Shown piece after piece: positions 45,886-59,146 of a DNA stretch of 64,000 nucleotides (position 1 is the stretch's first letter; each line of letters starts with the position of its first letter). The stretch is taken from the NCBI RefSeq assembly GCF_024323335.1, contig NC_066579.1, positions 126,378,854 to 126,442,853 of the forward strand, written 5' to 3'. Made by a program: the position numbers and the translations under genes. A model generated the notes under the pieces. It was given only the letters and a program-made list of their open reading frames with translations, searched no databases and had not been told where the DNA came from. The stretch is from Lathyrus oleraceus (Eukaryota > Streptophyta > Magnoliopsida > Fabales > Fabaceae).

Positions 45886-46592
45886 GTTATGGTGAAGATG
45901 GTCCCCCATGTTATAATGATGTGTGTTATGGATGCTTGGATGCATTGGTGTTTGCTGTTTGATATTTGTTGTTTTTTTTGGCAGTCTTGTTTGATGCCAT
46001 GATGTAATTTTTGGGTTCTCTTTGTGAGTTCTCTGGATTTCTTTTATCTCAGCTCATATAGCTGTGTATAATTATGGTTCTATACCACTTGACAATTTGT
46101 TTTAACATTTTATATGTTATAACATTCTATGAAACATTCTCTGCTGGACTAATTGACATTCATTTTGTCTAATTGGTCTCTTTGGTCTATTTTGACTAAA
46201 AAGGGGGAGAAGTTAATATGTGGAGAGCTGCAGAGTTGCAATTAATATATGATGACAACTGATGATGTTGAACATAATGATGTTTTGTGATGTTGAAGGA
46301 GATGTCTGATGTTGAACAAAATGATGTTCTGTGGTTACAGGTGATGTTGAAGGAGATGTCAGATGGGGTAATTCTGAATATTACAGGTGTTGTTGAAGGA
46401 GATGTCTGTGTTGAACAAACTTAAGGGGAGAAGAAACACATATGTGTTTAATGTGTGTTTATTACTAGTTGCTATTATAGCTAGTAATTGTATGGTTATT
46501 ACTTCTGCTGCTACTTAACTGCTGATATGTTTTTTTCTTGTCAACAAATGGACTGATATATGTTTTAGCCAAAATTTGCCAAAGGGGGAGTT
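45886..46592 (+). other. Sirevirus 3' UTR with repeated polypurine tracts
   Basis: Purine runs at 46198-46212 (AAAAAGGGGGAGAAG), 46423-46437 (AAGGGGAGAAGAAA) and directly before the LTR at 46580-46592 (CAAAGGGGGAG). Between them GATGTTGAAGGAGATGTC or a close variant occurs three times (46289, 46341 and 46390 regions). Multiple polypurine tracts are a known Sirevirus feature. Confidence 0.75.
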
Positions 46593-47577
46593 TGTTGGTT
46601 CTAAGTGTTGGCAGCAATTTTGGTAAAACCAAGAGTGCTCACAAGTTGTCACATGTGTTGTCTTGACATGAGATAACATGTACCTGCAGGATGTTTAAAT
46701 TGTGATTATGCAGGATGTTTAAAATGTGATTATGCAGGATTTTACTGAGATGTCAGACCCGATGTCATGACATCTGTATACAGAACATTCAGTCTGAATG
46801 TTATGTATTATGGATTGTGTTTTTAATGCTAATCTGTGTATGATTGATGAGATGATTGAACACACTATCAATCAGTAATTACAACGAGATTAACTTATTT
46901 TCCAAAGAGATATAATCAACTGTCATGAGAAGATGTGAATGGAAAATAGTTTTAGGGTTTCATGATGTCCAAGCCCAGCCAAATGCTTCTATAAAAAGGA
47001 CATGGAAAACCTGATTTGATACACAAGAAATAACGAACGAAATATTTAGAGAGAATAAGGGTTTAAGTCTTGTGTGGTCGTGTGAATTGTAAGCCATTTA
47101 ATTCATCCATAGATGATTGAATTGGTCTAATTTTTGAGTTGTAATTTGTCACTCTAAGCTTTGAAGCATGAGTGTGTGTCTACTTGATTGAAGCTTTTAA
47201 GTAAGATCAAGTGTGTGTCTTTGAAGAGTGTCTTCTTTTCATTGTAATTCTTGTTTTATATCACTGCTGTGATTGAGGGGGAGTGAGTAGGATCTCATAT
47301 CTAAAAGTTCTTAGGTAGAAGTCACAAGGGTAGAGATTAGGTGAAAAGACTGTAACTTGAAGTTGTTTACTGAGAGTCTTTGAACTGATTCTGTTTGGTG
47401 GATTTCCTTCCTGGCTTGGTAGCCCCCATACGTAGGTGAGTTTGCACCAAACTGGGTTAACAATTGCTTGTGTCTCTTGCATTATTGTTCTTTATCTTTT
47501 TTTATCCTGTTTGTATTGTTTAGATATTAGTGTCGTGACATTACCTTCTAGATCTCATATCTGATACCATAATTTCA
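46593..47577 (+). repeat. Sirevirus 3' LTR (985 bp)
   Basis: Matches the 5' LTR but has a 26-bp tandem duplication around 46688-46740 (GATGTTTAAA(A/T)TGTGATTATGCAG twice). The palindrome is kept at 46761-46774. Confidence 0.92.
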
Positions 47578-47582
47578 TGGCT
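47578..47582. repeat. Target site duplication TGGCT, right copy of Sirevirus
   Basis: Exact partner of 38211-38215; the H1 integrase frame continues across the joined flanks. Confidence 0.92.
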
Positions 47583-48030
47583 AATGTATGGTCATGATGC
47601 AGTTTTGCCAGTCGAAATCTATGTGCAGTCAACAAGGATTCAAAGACACCATGAAATTCCATCTGAGTCGTATTGGAACATGATGTTGGATGAATTAGTT
47701 GATTTAGACGAAGAAAGATTAAATGCCTTAGAATTATTAAAAAGGCAGAAAAAGAGAGTAGAAAAATCGTACAACAAAAAGGTTAAAGTTAAACTGTTTT
47801 CGACTAGAGATCTAGTATGGAAAGTGATTTTACCCATGGATAAAAAAGATAGAACATTTGGGAAATGGTCTCCTAAGTGGGAAGGCCCTTTTCAAATTAT
47901 CCACGTTTTTTCAAATGGCGCATATGAAATTGAAGAATTGGCTGAGGATCAAAGTCTCTTGAGAGTAAATGGGAAATATTTGAAGAAATATAAGCCCTCA
48001 CTTCAAGAGATAAAAACAATGAAGGAATAA
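47578..48030 (+). pseudogene. H1 integrase C-terminal part
   Basis: Continues the H1 integrase: 'MYGHDAVLPVEIYVQS', a charged helix and the 'WSPKWEGPFQIIHVFSNGAYEI' module (GPY/F-type), ending with stop at 48030. This is an open 148-residue end of H1 pol. The following 48031-48242 has no gene on either strand. Confidence 0.88.
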
Positions 48031-48242
48031 TTCATGCATAACAGTCAAAGTCAAAATTGTAAAATCAAATTGGACAGATTGCCGAAATGGCTAAGTCATT
48101 ACATAAAAAACCACAAAGGGCTTAAAGTCATTACATCATAATCAAACTACACAAGAGATAAACACTTTAAATAATTTCAACCAAGTCAAAAGGGGAGGGA
48201 ATCCTTCATCTTCCGGTACTTCGACTTCTGAAGTTTTAAGCG

Positions 48243-50645
48243 TCATTCCCAGTCAGATTTGTTACAAGTAGGATTGTCAATTTCTTCTCTCAGCCTTTGG
48301 GCCCTTTCCACGTGATGCATGCCAATTTGAACTTACTTTGCCAGGGCATCTCCATCCAATTTTAGGAGTTCCTCTTTGCGCTCCTTAGCCTTGACGATAT
48401 TGGTTTGCAACTCTTTGATTTGTTGTTCCCAAGATTCAATGTTTTTGTCATAGGCTTCTACCTCCTTCTTATTTTTCTCAAAAGCCTTCTCCAACTCAAC
48501 ACTTTTCACAATGGATTAAGTGGTTGCTTCCCATTCCGTTGTTTGGGTTTCTGATTTGCTTTGAATTTTGTTCTAAGTTTCCCTTATTCGAGTAAGGTCA
48601 GCAACAACGCAATCAATCAGCATCCCCAAATCCATGACGAGATCTGTGACTTCTAGAGAAGCATGTACGACATCAATTTGTTTCAGGAGGTCTTTAATCC
48701 CATAGGAGGAAGAAGTATCATTCTCCAAAAGCTGGATCATATCAGTTTCGAAGGCTTTCTCTTTGAGTTTTTGGAGCACTTCTCTACCAGACTGGCTTGT
48801 AGTTTGGCCCCTTGACACTATCTAAGTACTGAGACTCTTCTATGATGAACCACCCCTTGCACTGATAACAGTCTTCAGATATTCTAGTGGTTTTCTTTGT
48901 TTTAGAACTTCTAACTTTTCAGGAGATAGCGCATTGGTAATTTCAGTCGAAGGTTTTGTGGTGTCTTTGGCAGCATCAGCTTCTGGATTGGTCTTGGGTT
49001 GTTCTTGTGTTTGTCGATCCTCTTGTTCATTCCTTTCCTCATTAGCATCAGTGTCTTGTTAATCATCCTCATCATCTGGGGGCTTGTAGTTTGATCCCCT
49101 TCTTCTTCGTCATTAGGATCACCCCTACCTTGGCTAGTTTCTGGAGAACCATCTTCTGATTCGTCTTCAGAAATCTCCCAAGCATCCTGCATTTTTGCAT
49201 CCTTTTCCACATGGGCATCTTCATCCTTTTCATCCCCGTGTTCGGAGCCACTAGTATGGAAGTGTTGCGTGATGGTTTTGGGTGGCGAATCTTTCTGCAT
49301 TATTGCAGCAGGTTTATTTATTTCACCCATAGACCCTTTGTCGGAGTCATGAGGAGTTGTGGGGTGGTATGTGGGAGCACCACTGCTTTCTGGGAGGATC
49401 GTTATGACAATTGGTTTGACTGGTGGATATTTGGAACTTCCTGCAGTAGACTGAAAATAAGACAAAAGATTTGTGAGTCAAAAGTAAAAGATGATGCAGT
49501 TATTATTCCAAAAAGATTAAGGTGAAGTATTTTACCTTAGGGCCTTTAGCCCCAGGGCTGGAGTTATCGCTTTCCATTTGTTCTGGAGTTTTCTTCGATT
49601 GTGGCCCAGGTTCAACCCCAAGTACTCTTGGGGTAGGAGTGTTCTTTGCTTTGCTTGTTTTTGCTTTTGGCTGGGCAGGAGCACCTTGAATCTTCAACTG
49701 TTTATTTTTTCTTTGTTTGGTTGGTTTTAAAGTATCTAGAGATAGATCATCGTCATCAGATTCGATTACTTTGACCTCAGGTTCTTTTTGTTTTCTTTTC
49801 TTGGGTGTTAGTGGTGGTTTTCGGCCAGTGTGAGAAAAAAGAGACTTCAAATGATTAGAAATGTGAAGGTAATACCTAAAACGGAAATATCAATGTATAA
49901 AATATACATTTTTTGTTGTTGCTCTATTGGCATCTTCTTCTTTTGCTTCGATGGATTTTTTGGTTGTGGAGGCAATTTTCTTGGGCGGATTTTTTACAAA
50001 TGGAAAAGAAAAAAATTATTGAAAGATAAAGAAAATTGAAGAATTAAGAGAAGAAGTGAGTCGAAAAACCTCTCATTCTACACCTTCATATATTTCAGAC
50101 TCTATGTGAACGTCTTCTATGCCAATATGAAGGTGCCCTTTGAAACTGTCCAAGTTGTGCTTAGTCGAAACCACCCGGTTAGCCTTTTTCTGAGATTCCT
50201 GTCGAAGAATAAAATCCCCACAGATAAACCAGTCTGGAAATGGATGGCTAAAATCCACACCGAATTGAACACTTGGCAGTCAAGGGAATTTGGGAGGATA
50301 CATATTAAAAGCAGTTGCATACCGTTGTTCAAGTTTAACGTACGAAGGTAGTTTTAAAAATTCCATTTTTTGATGAATTTTTCTTTTAAAGTGCTTGCTG
50401 CTTCGCATACTATTCGACTAAGATCATCAAGTCTATAGGAAGTTTCAAAGTACTTTTAAAATACTTGGATTTCTTTGATGTGAGTCGAAGTACCATTCTT
50501 GACCTTCTCCTGCACAGAGGTGAAAGCTTTGGTGAGGTGTTGATTGAATGCAGAAACATTAAAAAATTCTTTAGAGTAGTAATCGTGCCACCAAGTATCG
50601 AACTTATAAGTACAAAGGAACTAAGGTTTTAATGCAACTGGAGTG
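48243..50645 (-). pseudogene. H1 antisense ORF (plant-mobile-domain type), spliced, broken
   Basis: Lies between H1 pol and the H2 LTR, opposite to pol. Read on the minus strand: a part resembling the C-terminal end of the plant mobile domain ('FDTWWHDYYSKEFFN', 50600-50540; 'QFGVDFSHPFPDWF', 50258 region), then lysine-rich and acidic segments ('PKKRKQKEPEVKVIESDDDD', 49850-49536), a Ser/Glu-rich exon (49450-49070) and a long coiled coil ending 'IDNPTCNKSDWE' at 48243. Antisense ORFs of this kind between pol and the 3' LTR are reported for Tat-lineage elements. At least one clear GT-AG intron on this strand keeps the frame. Several stops (for example near 48341, 48514, 49060, 50450) make it a pseudogene. 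Its 5' end is cut by the H2 LTR. Confidence 0.65.
49451..49535 (-). other. Intron of the antisense ORF (85 nt)
   Basis: Minus strand AAG|GTAAAATAC at 49536/49535 and TATTTTCAG|TCTACTGC at 49451/49450, AT-rich with a pyrimidine-rich end. Joining keeps phase 0 (G-P-K then S-T-A-G). A second possible intron, weaker and short, is 49845-49907. Confidence 0.65.
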
Positions 50646-53600
50646 TGTATCGGTAAATTCATGATCATCAAGCTATGGATAAGCAAGACATCAAATAACA
50701 AGAGTCGCCACCGAGTTTTTATTATTTCCAAGAGAAAAGAGAAAAGTACGAACAAAACCCAAAAATAAGAAGTTTTCAAATCAAAACTAATAAAATGCCA
50801 GTGATTACAGGTAAGGGGGTTGGTTATACAGAGGGAAGGTGTTAGCACCCAAAGTGTCCTAGGTACTCCTAGGGATCCCTTTCTTGTATGCATATGTATT
50901 TTGTATAAAGTGATGTTTACAAACAAATAGAATGTGGGGATGAGAAAATAATTCATTAATTATATTTTTATGTTTGACAAGACCTTCAGACTTGTGCCTA
51001 CGTACCAACATGAAAATGAGGGATCAAAACCTTGTAGTTCATGGTATAAATTTCAAAGTGGATGCATTATTTTTAACAAATATTTAAGTTTGAAAGGCAC
51101 AAAGGCCTAAAAATGGTTTGAATGGGTTAGTTCTTTTTGGATTTTGAAATCTTTAAGTCAAGTATAGTTAAGTTTATTTACAAGTTTTATTTAAGAAAAG
51201 AAGTTTGAAAATGCAATGGCATAAGACCACAGTTTCTAGTTTGCAAAAGGGTCTAAGTTAAAAAAGATAAGCACAAGCAAAGAAGTTTCTTAAAAGGAGG
51301 GAGAGATTTTGAAATTAAATAGATGGGGAGAATATGAAGAGACTAATCCTAAGCACAAATTTAAAAGTTAAGAGTTGAAAAGTTCTGACCAAGGGGCTGC
51401 AATCCAATAGACAAGAATGTCATATAGAAATCCCAAATTCCCTTGGATATTAGAATCAAGTAACAAACAATGGATACAATATTGACTTGAAGAGCAAGGC
51501 ATCAAATAAAGATAGTTACATCCAAGCTTTAGTCACTCCATGATCTTCATCAAATTGCCCATGTAGCAGATGAATTCCACAAGTCACGGGTTCAAAATAA
51601 CAACTTCACAATGATCTTGTAGCAGATGAACTCAAAGGAATCTTCAATGATGTATCAGATGAAGTTTCAAATTGCAAGCACTTGGTTACATGAAAGTTTG
51701 CATTGACCAAGTCCTTTTGCATAGGGATATTGCCAAAATTCTAAGTCCAATTGTCCAAGATCAAACCAACAGTCCACAAAATAGTTTTTTAGGATTTTTG
51801 TTTTTATTATGTACATTAATGGCCAAAGACCACACAAGCAAACAAAGTATATACAAACAAAATATATCACACAATATGGTCCAAGTGGACAAAGTGAAAA
51901 TGGCATTAATATAAACAATTAGAATGGTATGAATAATGGCAAATGGATAGAGCTTAAAAATTAAAGTGCATTAAAAGTAAATGGCTTGAAATTAAATGTT
52001 AATTGTTAATGAATTATAAGTTAGTATTGTTTTTGCTTTTGCTTTTTAAGTCATTCTTTGGAGAACACTCAACCCACTTATCACAAGCATGGATCCTTGA
52101 ACCAAGACATCTTCCAAAGGAAGGAAAAAAGGTCAAGTTTCCATACAATACCATGAAAGAGGGGAGACTTACAATCTCACTAACTAGAATGATATGCCTT
52201 TTGTATAAAAAATTTAGCGCTATGTTAAGCAATCGTAATTGGACTTATGTAGAAGTCACAACTATTTGAGGTCGGGCAATAGAATTTTGGTGTTAATGCA
52301 TGTTAGAGACATAGTATAATGGACTATGCTCATGAAATATACCACACACAAAAAGAATATGCAAAAGAGGTGGCGTAATCTCATCCATACTTATGTTAAT
52401 TTTTCAATCAACTAGCCTTAGGATTTAGAGACATCATAGACCAAATGAAATGGATGCATAAAGAAAGGAAATTAGATGAGGAGGGAGGGGAATGGATCAA
52501 AAGTCAAATTGGTCAAAGGAGGACTTTTATCAAATTAAGACCATTCATTCATTTTGGGAGATGGAATGTACATTCTATCAATCCCCTAAATCCAATGATC
52601 TTAACCTAGCAAAGTCAAATCAACCTTGACCAAGGCCCAACAACACAAGTCAAACTTATACAAACCACCAAAATAGCTCAACACAATTATTTAGCATTTA
52701 TTCAATTTAAAATACTAAAAATAAAGCATTAAATTAGAAATGGTTTGTTAAATTCCTAAAACCTCATCAAAACACCAAAGAAATGGTCATGAGATTTATC
52801 ATAGGTCAAACAAGGTCAAAGGACCTTGTTGAAAAAATTTCAGAATTTTTAGAGGCTTAAAAGTATTTTTAAACAATTAAAAATATTCAAAAAATCAATT
52901 AAATCATGAAAAATATTAATAATGATCCAGAAAATAATTTTAATTTAAAATATGAAAGAGGAATTTTTTTTTTTTTTGGTGAAACTCTCATATTTTTTGG
53001 ATCAATATTAAAATTAATATGAATTAATGAAAATCAAATGAAATAAAATGAAAATCAAAAGATCAAAAAAATGTGGACCACTTGATCTCCCTTATTAATT
53101 GAGGTGGCAGATCAAGTGGATGGAAACACGCATTCCATGGTGGAACTTAGTCAGCGCGCCACACGCGTGGTAATCACAACCAACACCCAAGATTAAAACA
53201 TTTAAAATGAGATCAATGGCTCAGAACCTATCCAGCACACCACCGACGCTGGACATCCGGTCACCTTCTCAGGCCAGGTCCACCGGACTGGTTTACTCAT
53301 CACCATCAAGAAAATGAAAAAAGAGGACATGATCTAAAAGAAAAAATAGCGTAGAGCACGAATCTGACCTCAATTTTAACTAACTCCACATATATAGAAA
53401 GATATGAGGAGTTGAATTTTGAGGTGTGTCAACTGAGTTGCTTCGATTTGACCTCAAAGCAACTCAATCTTCTTGCCTACATTGGTAGGACTTCAGACAA
53501 CCAAAGATCCAAGAGAATTGATGAGAATTGAGTGAGAATCGAAGAGAAGAAGTTTTCTGAAAATTACCTTCAATGTTGTGCAGAAATGGTTCTTGCTTGC

Positions 53601-54729
53601 TTCAAACTTGATTTGATCACACTCGAGGAGCTTGCAGAAGTGGTTTGGCAATGGTACAAAGCTTTGGATCCTGAAGTATTTGAATCTCCGAACAGTGAGA
53701 TTCAAACTCAATTTTCAAGTTGAAAATTCTTAGGTTTTCCTTTGAATTATGAGGGTTTCAATTGGGGGGCAGAGCTGGCGTGCAAGGTGTGTTTGAAATG
53801 AGCTCCAAGGCATTATATTTATAGCATTTGAGAGTGTTATTTGCACACTTGAAAAATTGCTAAAATTGACAAGGTGATGCACAAGCTTGCATGGGCGTGT
53901 ACAAACCTATGAAGCAATCCAATTTGATTCAATTACATTTGTACTGAAGTTCAAATGATGCTTGAATGGCAAGGCAATGATATGTGGAGTTTTTGGCATT
54001 TGATTTTTTCCAATGACACAACCCTGTTAAGACCATGTGCATCCCTAGAAAATCTCATACAAAATGCATAAAATTGGGTTCTTTGGAAAGCTTAGATCAA
54101 GGGGAACAACTTTGATGTTGGACACTTTTTCATTTGGAACTTGGATCATGGTGAATTTTGAGGTGGAAGTTTGGAAATTTCAACATGTTGAAATTTTTTC
54201 TAAGTGTTAAGCCATATATCTCAATATTCCACCTTGCTTAACTTTTTATGTGAGCTTCAAATGAGAAACGTGTCTTCATCAAAGTTGTACCTCTTTAAAA
54301 TACCTTCAAAATGGTCAGCAATTTCATGTCATTTAGATTTAGAATGATAGAGTTATGCATTTTTGAAGTTGAGGAAAATCACTTGTTCAATGGTATACGT
54401 AAAAAATGACCTATAATGTATCCTCATATCACATGCTCATAAACGTTGAATTAGCTCCCACTCCAAACATGAAAGTTGAAGTAGACATCTTGAATTTGAT
54501 TTTTCAACTTGGAAATATTTCATCTCATAAAAATTGAGCAAGTTATGGCCTTGGGAAGTTGACTTTAAAATAATGGTTTAGACAAAATGACCTATAATGT
54601 TTCAACATAGAAAATGACTTTCCAAGCAAAACTAGCTCTAGGTCTCAACATGAAAGTTGTTTGGAGTGTCATTTAGAGTAACTTGTATCTTGTAATCATT
54701 TTCATATGGTGAAAATTGTAGGAGATAGG
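50646..54729 (-). repeat. H2 3' LTR, distal part (subfamily B)
   Basis: Minus-strand LTR ending ...ATTTACCGATACA at 50646. It is an inverted relative of the left LTR (1-7264). Hairpin 2 at 50858-50873, hairpin 1 at 50998-51040, PBS-like GAGTCGCCACC at 50702-50712, TATA-like at 53816-53823. It is interrupted at 54729 by element C; its first about 350 bp are at 62125-62476. The ORFs inside are not conserved. Confidence 0.8.
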
Positions 54730-56240
54730 TGTAAGACCCTAATTTTGACCCTAAGATCCCTCATGGCATCATATCATTGCACATTGCCCTTGCCTCAAGG
54801 ATCATAGCATCTTGGCTTCTTAACCTTTGGGTGGTACTTGTGAGTTGGTTTGAGACCACCAAGCATTTAATTGTATATTATTTCTTTTCTTATTTTATTT
54901 ACTAACCAAAAGCACAAAAATATGTCACTAACATCTTTTGTTTTGTAGCTTGAGCAATCATAACATCCAAGGCTCCTAGGAGACCCTATGCTCATTGATA
55001 TGGCCAGGTGAAGGTGAAAGCAAGCATGGAAATGGTTCACAAAGCTCTCATTCATCATATATGCCTCCCAAGTATCTCAATTTGTCAATTTGATCAAAGC
55101 AAACCAAAGGGCATGAGGATTGTTTCCCAAGGAAACCCTAATTCATTTGTGCATCAGCTGTGCCTTGCTCACGAAGCAACCTCAACCCATGATCAAATAC
55201 AATTAAGGGAAGTTCTTTCATTCACAATTTCATGAATATTTGAGCTTATTTAAGTGTTCTGAATCTTCAATTCATCAAGATTTGAAGTTTGGACTTGAGA
55301 AGTTGATCAGTCAATTCATCTGATTATTTTGAAATACACTGAGACCTAAATTTGAATGTGTTTGTCAAATGGAGTTGACCCCAAGCGAAAAATGTTCTTA
55401 AGAACCATATGAACAACTTTCATGTTCATCAAAAATTGATTTGAATCTTGGAAGGTCATCATCCATTTCAAAACATTATAGGTCATTTTGACTAAAACCC
55501 TAATTTTAGGTCAACTTGCCAAGGACATAACTCATTCATTTTTCATGATTTTGAGGTGGGATCAAATGAATTGGAAAGTTTAATATGTCTACTTCATTTG
55601 TTATGTTGAACAAAGTTTCAGAATCCTAAAAGAAATACATGTGATAATGCAAAACTTTATAGGTCACTTTGGACCAAAGGCATTGAAATGTGAAAAAGTC
55701 AAACTTCAAGTGCCCATAACGTTCTCATCAAAAATCCAAACGATGCAAATTCTGAGTCAAAAATGATTTTCTTAAAACGACCCACAACTTTGTTGTTGAA
55801 GGTTTTGTCATTTAGAGCTTGCATCATTGAAACAAAAGGGCTTGAAGTTCGTCCATTTTGGAAATTTTCACATGCACATGTTTTGCACCTTGAACTTTAT
55901 GACCAATTTTCACTAATTTCCCAATTCCAAATGATATTTTGTTCAACATAACAATTGATCCTCATGTCAATACCTTCCTAACCATTACCCACAAGGCCAT
56001 GTTTTATTTTTGGAAGAAGCATTTTCGAAGAGGGGAATATTTTGGTGCAATTATGGAAACTTGATTGAAACTCATTGCACACTCCAATTACATCATATCT
56101 GCACATCCAAAACTACTATGATGATGTTAAGCTTGACAAACCAATAGGATTTGGGCCCTCCATGCGCCTGTACATGCCCATGCATGGAGGCCCTCTTCAT
56201 TCATGCACACATAATTCTCATGTTTGCCTTTGCCATTTGC

Positions 56241-56248
56241 TATAAATA
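56241..56248 (+). promoter_or_regulatory. TATA box, Ogre C LTR
   Basis: TATAAATA, about 1.5 kb into the LTR, matching the position in the complete LTR of the tandem complex. Confidence 0.6.
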
Positions 56249-59146
56249 AAGGTGCATACCTTCACTATTTTCCAACCTGAAGGCGCCTGATATGCTGGAC
56301 AATTGAATCCATAACCATACCTAAAGGAATTCTCTCTTTCATTTCAAAATTTCAGATCTAATTTTCAACTTCATTGGTTGATTATCAGACTTAAAATTCC
56401 TTGGCCTTGCTTCACCTTTACCTCAAGAGTACACTGCAACCAAGAGTTGAGAGGAATCGTGCTTCATATATCTACATTTCCAAGGTTGATGATCAAACTT
56501 TTTTTCTTTGAAACACACTGATTATTGCTTGTTTCTTGTGTTTCTTGGTTTGGCTAAAGTCCTCTCATCAGAGGCAATTGAATAGTGCTTTTAATTTTGC
56601 AAAATCATCAAGTTCAGTTTTCCTCTTCTGATTTCTCTTCCTATGGGGATCTAGAAGGAAAACCAATGGTACAGGGATGGTGTACATCACCCCATCTTTT
56701 CAATGATATGAGGATCGCTTCATTTGGTTAAGATTTTTTGTCTGTAACTTTGGCCGGAATCTCCATGCTCGCCAGAGAAGACGGTGGTGTACACCACCAT
56801 CCGTTTGCCAGTTTTGATCCAGACCGTTGATGATGATTTCCAGATTGAATCAGGGCTCTTGGATCTTATGACTTTATTTAATAGTTTGTGTTATTCAGTT
56901 GACTATGATCTTTGGTGCGCGCGCATGCTACAACCTTTAGATGTGCCAGCTCAATTAATGAGACTGGATCCAACACGCCAGATATTTTAGCATTTTCCTT
57001 TTTTTCTGATTTAATTTCTTTTTATTTCTTTTATTCCATTTCATTTAAAAAATCATAACTCTTTAATTTGAATTCCAAAATATATGGGACCAATTGCATT
57101 ATTTCCTTTTTAATTTCTAGTTTCTAAAAATGATTTTTAATAATTTTTATTTTGTCATTTGATATTTTTTGTGAATTTTCTCTTTTCTGGTTATTTTTAA
57201 TTCATTTTAAATAGTTTCTAATATTCAAAAAATACAAAAATATTTTCTCAACCTCTTTGAATGATGATGGATCTATGAAAAATATTCTCATCAATTTATT
57301 AATTGATTTGAGATTTATTTGAGATTTTAGTTCAATTAGGTTATTTTTTATTCATTTTTAATTGATTAAAAATAGTTTCTGGTTTCTAAAAATGCTGAAA
57401 TTTTTTGTCAAACTTTGTTTGACCTTGTTGAACTTAGGATGATCCATTTGGACTTTTCAAAGTTGATGTGAAATGGATTTGAAGTTTGACCTTTAATTGT
57501 TTATTTTAATTCAAGTATTATTTTAATTTTGAAAAATACCAAAAATATTTTATTTGTTTCTTAACTTCTAAGTTTCATTTTGCTTCTGTTTACTAGTGTT
57601 TGACCTTAGTTTCATCTATCTTTGGTCAATGTGCTTTGCTTACTTCATTTGAATTCCATTAATGTACATTCTTATTCATCTTCTTCTTCATCTTTTTCTT
57701 TTTGACCAATGAGTTAAAGATTGGTGGTTAGCCTTGATGTATAAGAGGTTTAACCTTCCTTGATTCAAATCTAATTCATCTTGATCAAAGATGAAGTGAA
57801 TGGCTTTGCATTAAGGATAGGTTGCTTCTTAATCAAGCAAAAAACCTAAATCAATACAAGATCATTCTCATTTTCTTTTGGCATGGCGAGTTGTAGGAGC
57901 TTGATTTACTAATCAAGATCTCTAACTTGTGTTTGTTGCCTATATTTTATTGATCGGCCTCAGATAGGTGTGACTACTACATTAGTCCACTTACGATTGC
58001 TTAACATAGCGCTAAATTGCCTTATGGCACACTAACTCTAACTATTGACCATTAACTTTTAATTCTTGCACTTTACATTAATGCAATTTAATATTCTTGT
58101 ACATTATTCATTTGCTTTTATCCTTTGATCACTTGAGCTCATGTTTATGTTAATGCAGTTTGCCTTTTGCTCACTTGAGCACATAATTGTGTATATACTA
58201 TTGTACTAGTGTTTTGTTTTGATTGTTGTGAACCAAATGCAAATGGACAAAAGGACTTAGACTTTAGGACATTCCCTATGCAAAAAATGGAGTCAAAGAG
58301 AAACTAGGCCTCATGCCTTTAGAATGCTTAATGTTGAAGACAAATTGAAAAGGACCTAATCTCTAAACTCACTTTTGTCCATTCTTTGTTTGTATTATAG
58401 AACTTTTTGATGTGTGTGTTCTTGTGCTAGGGATTCCAACTTGAGCCTAATTGAAGAACCATTGTCATGAGCATCCAAAGTGAGAGATACAAAAGCCATT
58501 GGAAGATTCCTAAGAGCTTGCTTGATTGATTGATTGCTTGAGTATTTGCTTATTTGCTTTCTTATTCCAAAGGATGGGAGATACTTGGATCATCACTATG
58601 ATCTCAAGAAGGGAACTCCATTGTGGTCTTTTCTCTTCCTTCACCTTTGTATGTTTAGGACTTAGCCATTCTTTTTCTTCCCTCCACTCGAACCCAAGCC
58701 AAAACTTTTGTGCAAACATTAACATTTATTTTCAAACATTAGAAACCTAAGCATTATGCTTTTGATTTTCAAACTTTCTTTTCAAAACACTTATTTTGAA
58801 TTGAATCCTAAGTCAACTTTGACCATACTTTGTAAATACTTTTCATTGGTAAATATAACTCATTCAACTGCTTTTGTGGTTTCAATGGCCACTTCTTACC
58901 AAAAAATTTCATAACCCTTGGCTATTAGGTTTGAGTTATCCTTGAAGTTGATATAATACTCACCTATATCCTTAGTGGTGGAGAATGAGTCTTCCATGCT
59001 TATTATAGGGTTAACCCCTCACTAGCATGTTGAAGTTATCCTCACAAGTGGATTTGTGGTTTAGGTTGAGTTTTCTCCCTTGGATAACAAAAGACCTTAA
59101 GGCTTTTGGACCAATAAATTCACCAACATTTTAAGATTTTTACCCC

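Larger units (their letters stand above)
38216..47577 (+). mobile_element. Complete Sirevirus-type Ty1/copia element
   Basis: 9,362 bp, two LTRs, PBS, gag-pol in copia order (protease, integrase, RT, RNase H), a long envelope-like ORF after pol, and polypurine tracts. It is inserted in the H1 integrase gene with duplication TGGCT. The size, extra ORF and repeated polypurine tracts fit the SIRE/Maximus branch. The LTRs differ by roughly 30 substitutions over 959 bp by eye plus a 26-bp tandem duplication, so the insertion is moderately recent. Pol and env carry stops. Confidence 0.92.

Noticed and set aside
48573..49850. Independent host gene on the minus strand
   Set aside because: Position between H1 pol and the next LTR, and the mobile-domain-like start, fit the antisense ORF of Tat elements; it also carries stops.
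52967..52979. Poly-T run as retroposon (SINE/LINE) tail
   Set aside because: No target duplication or promoter boxes nearby; it is inside continuous LTR sequence.
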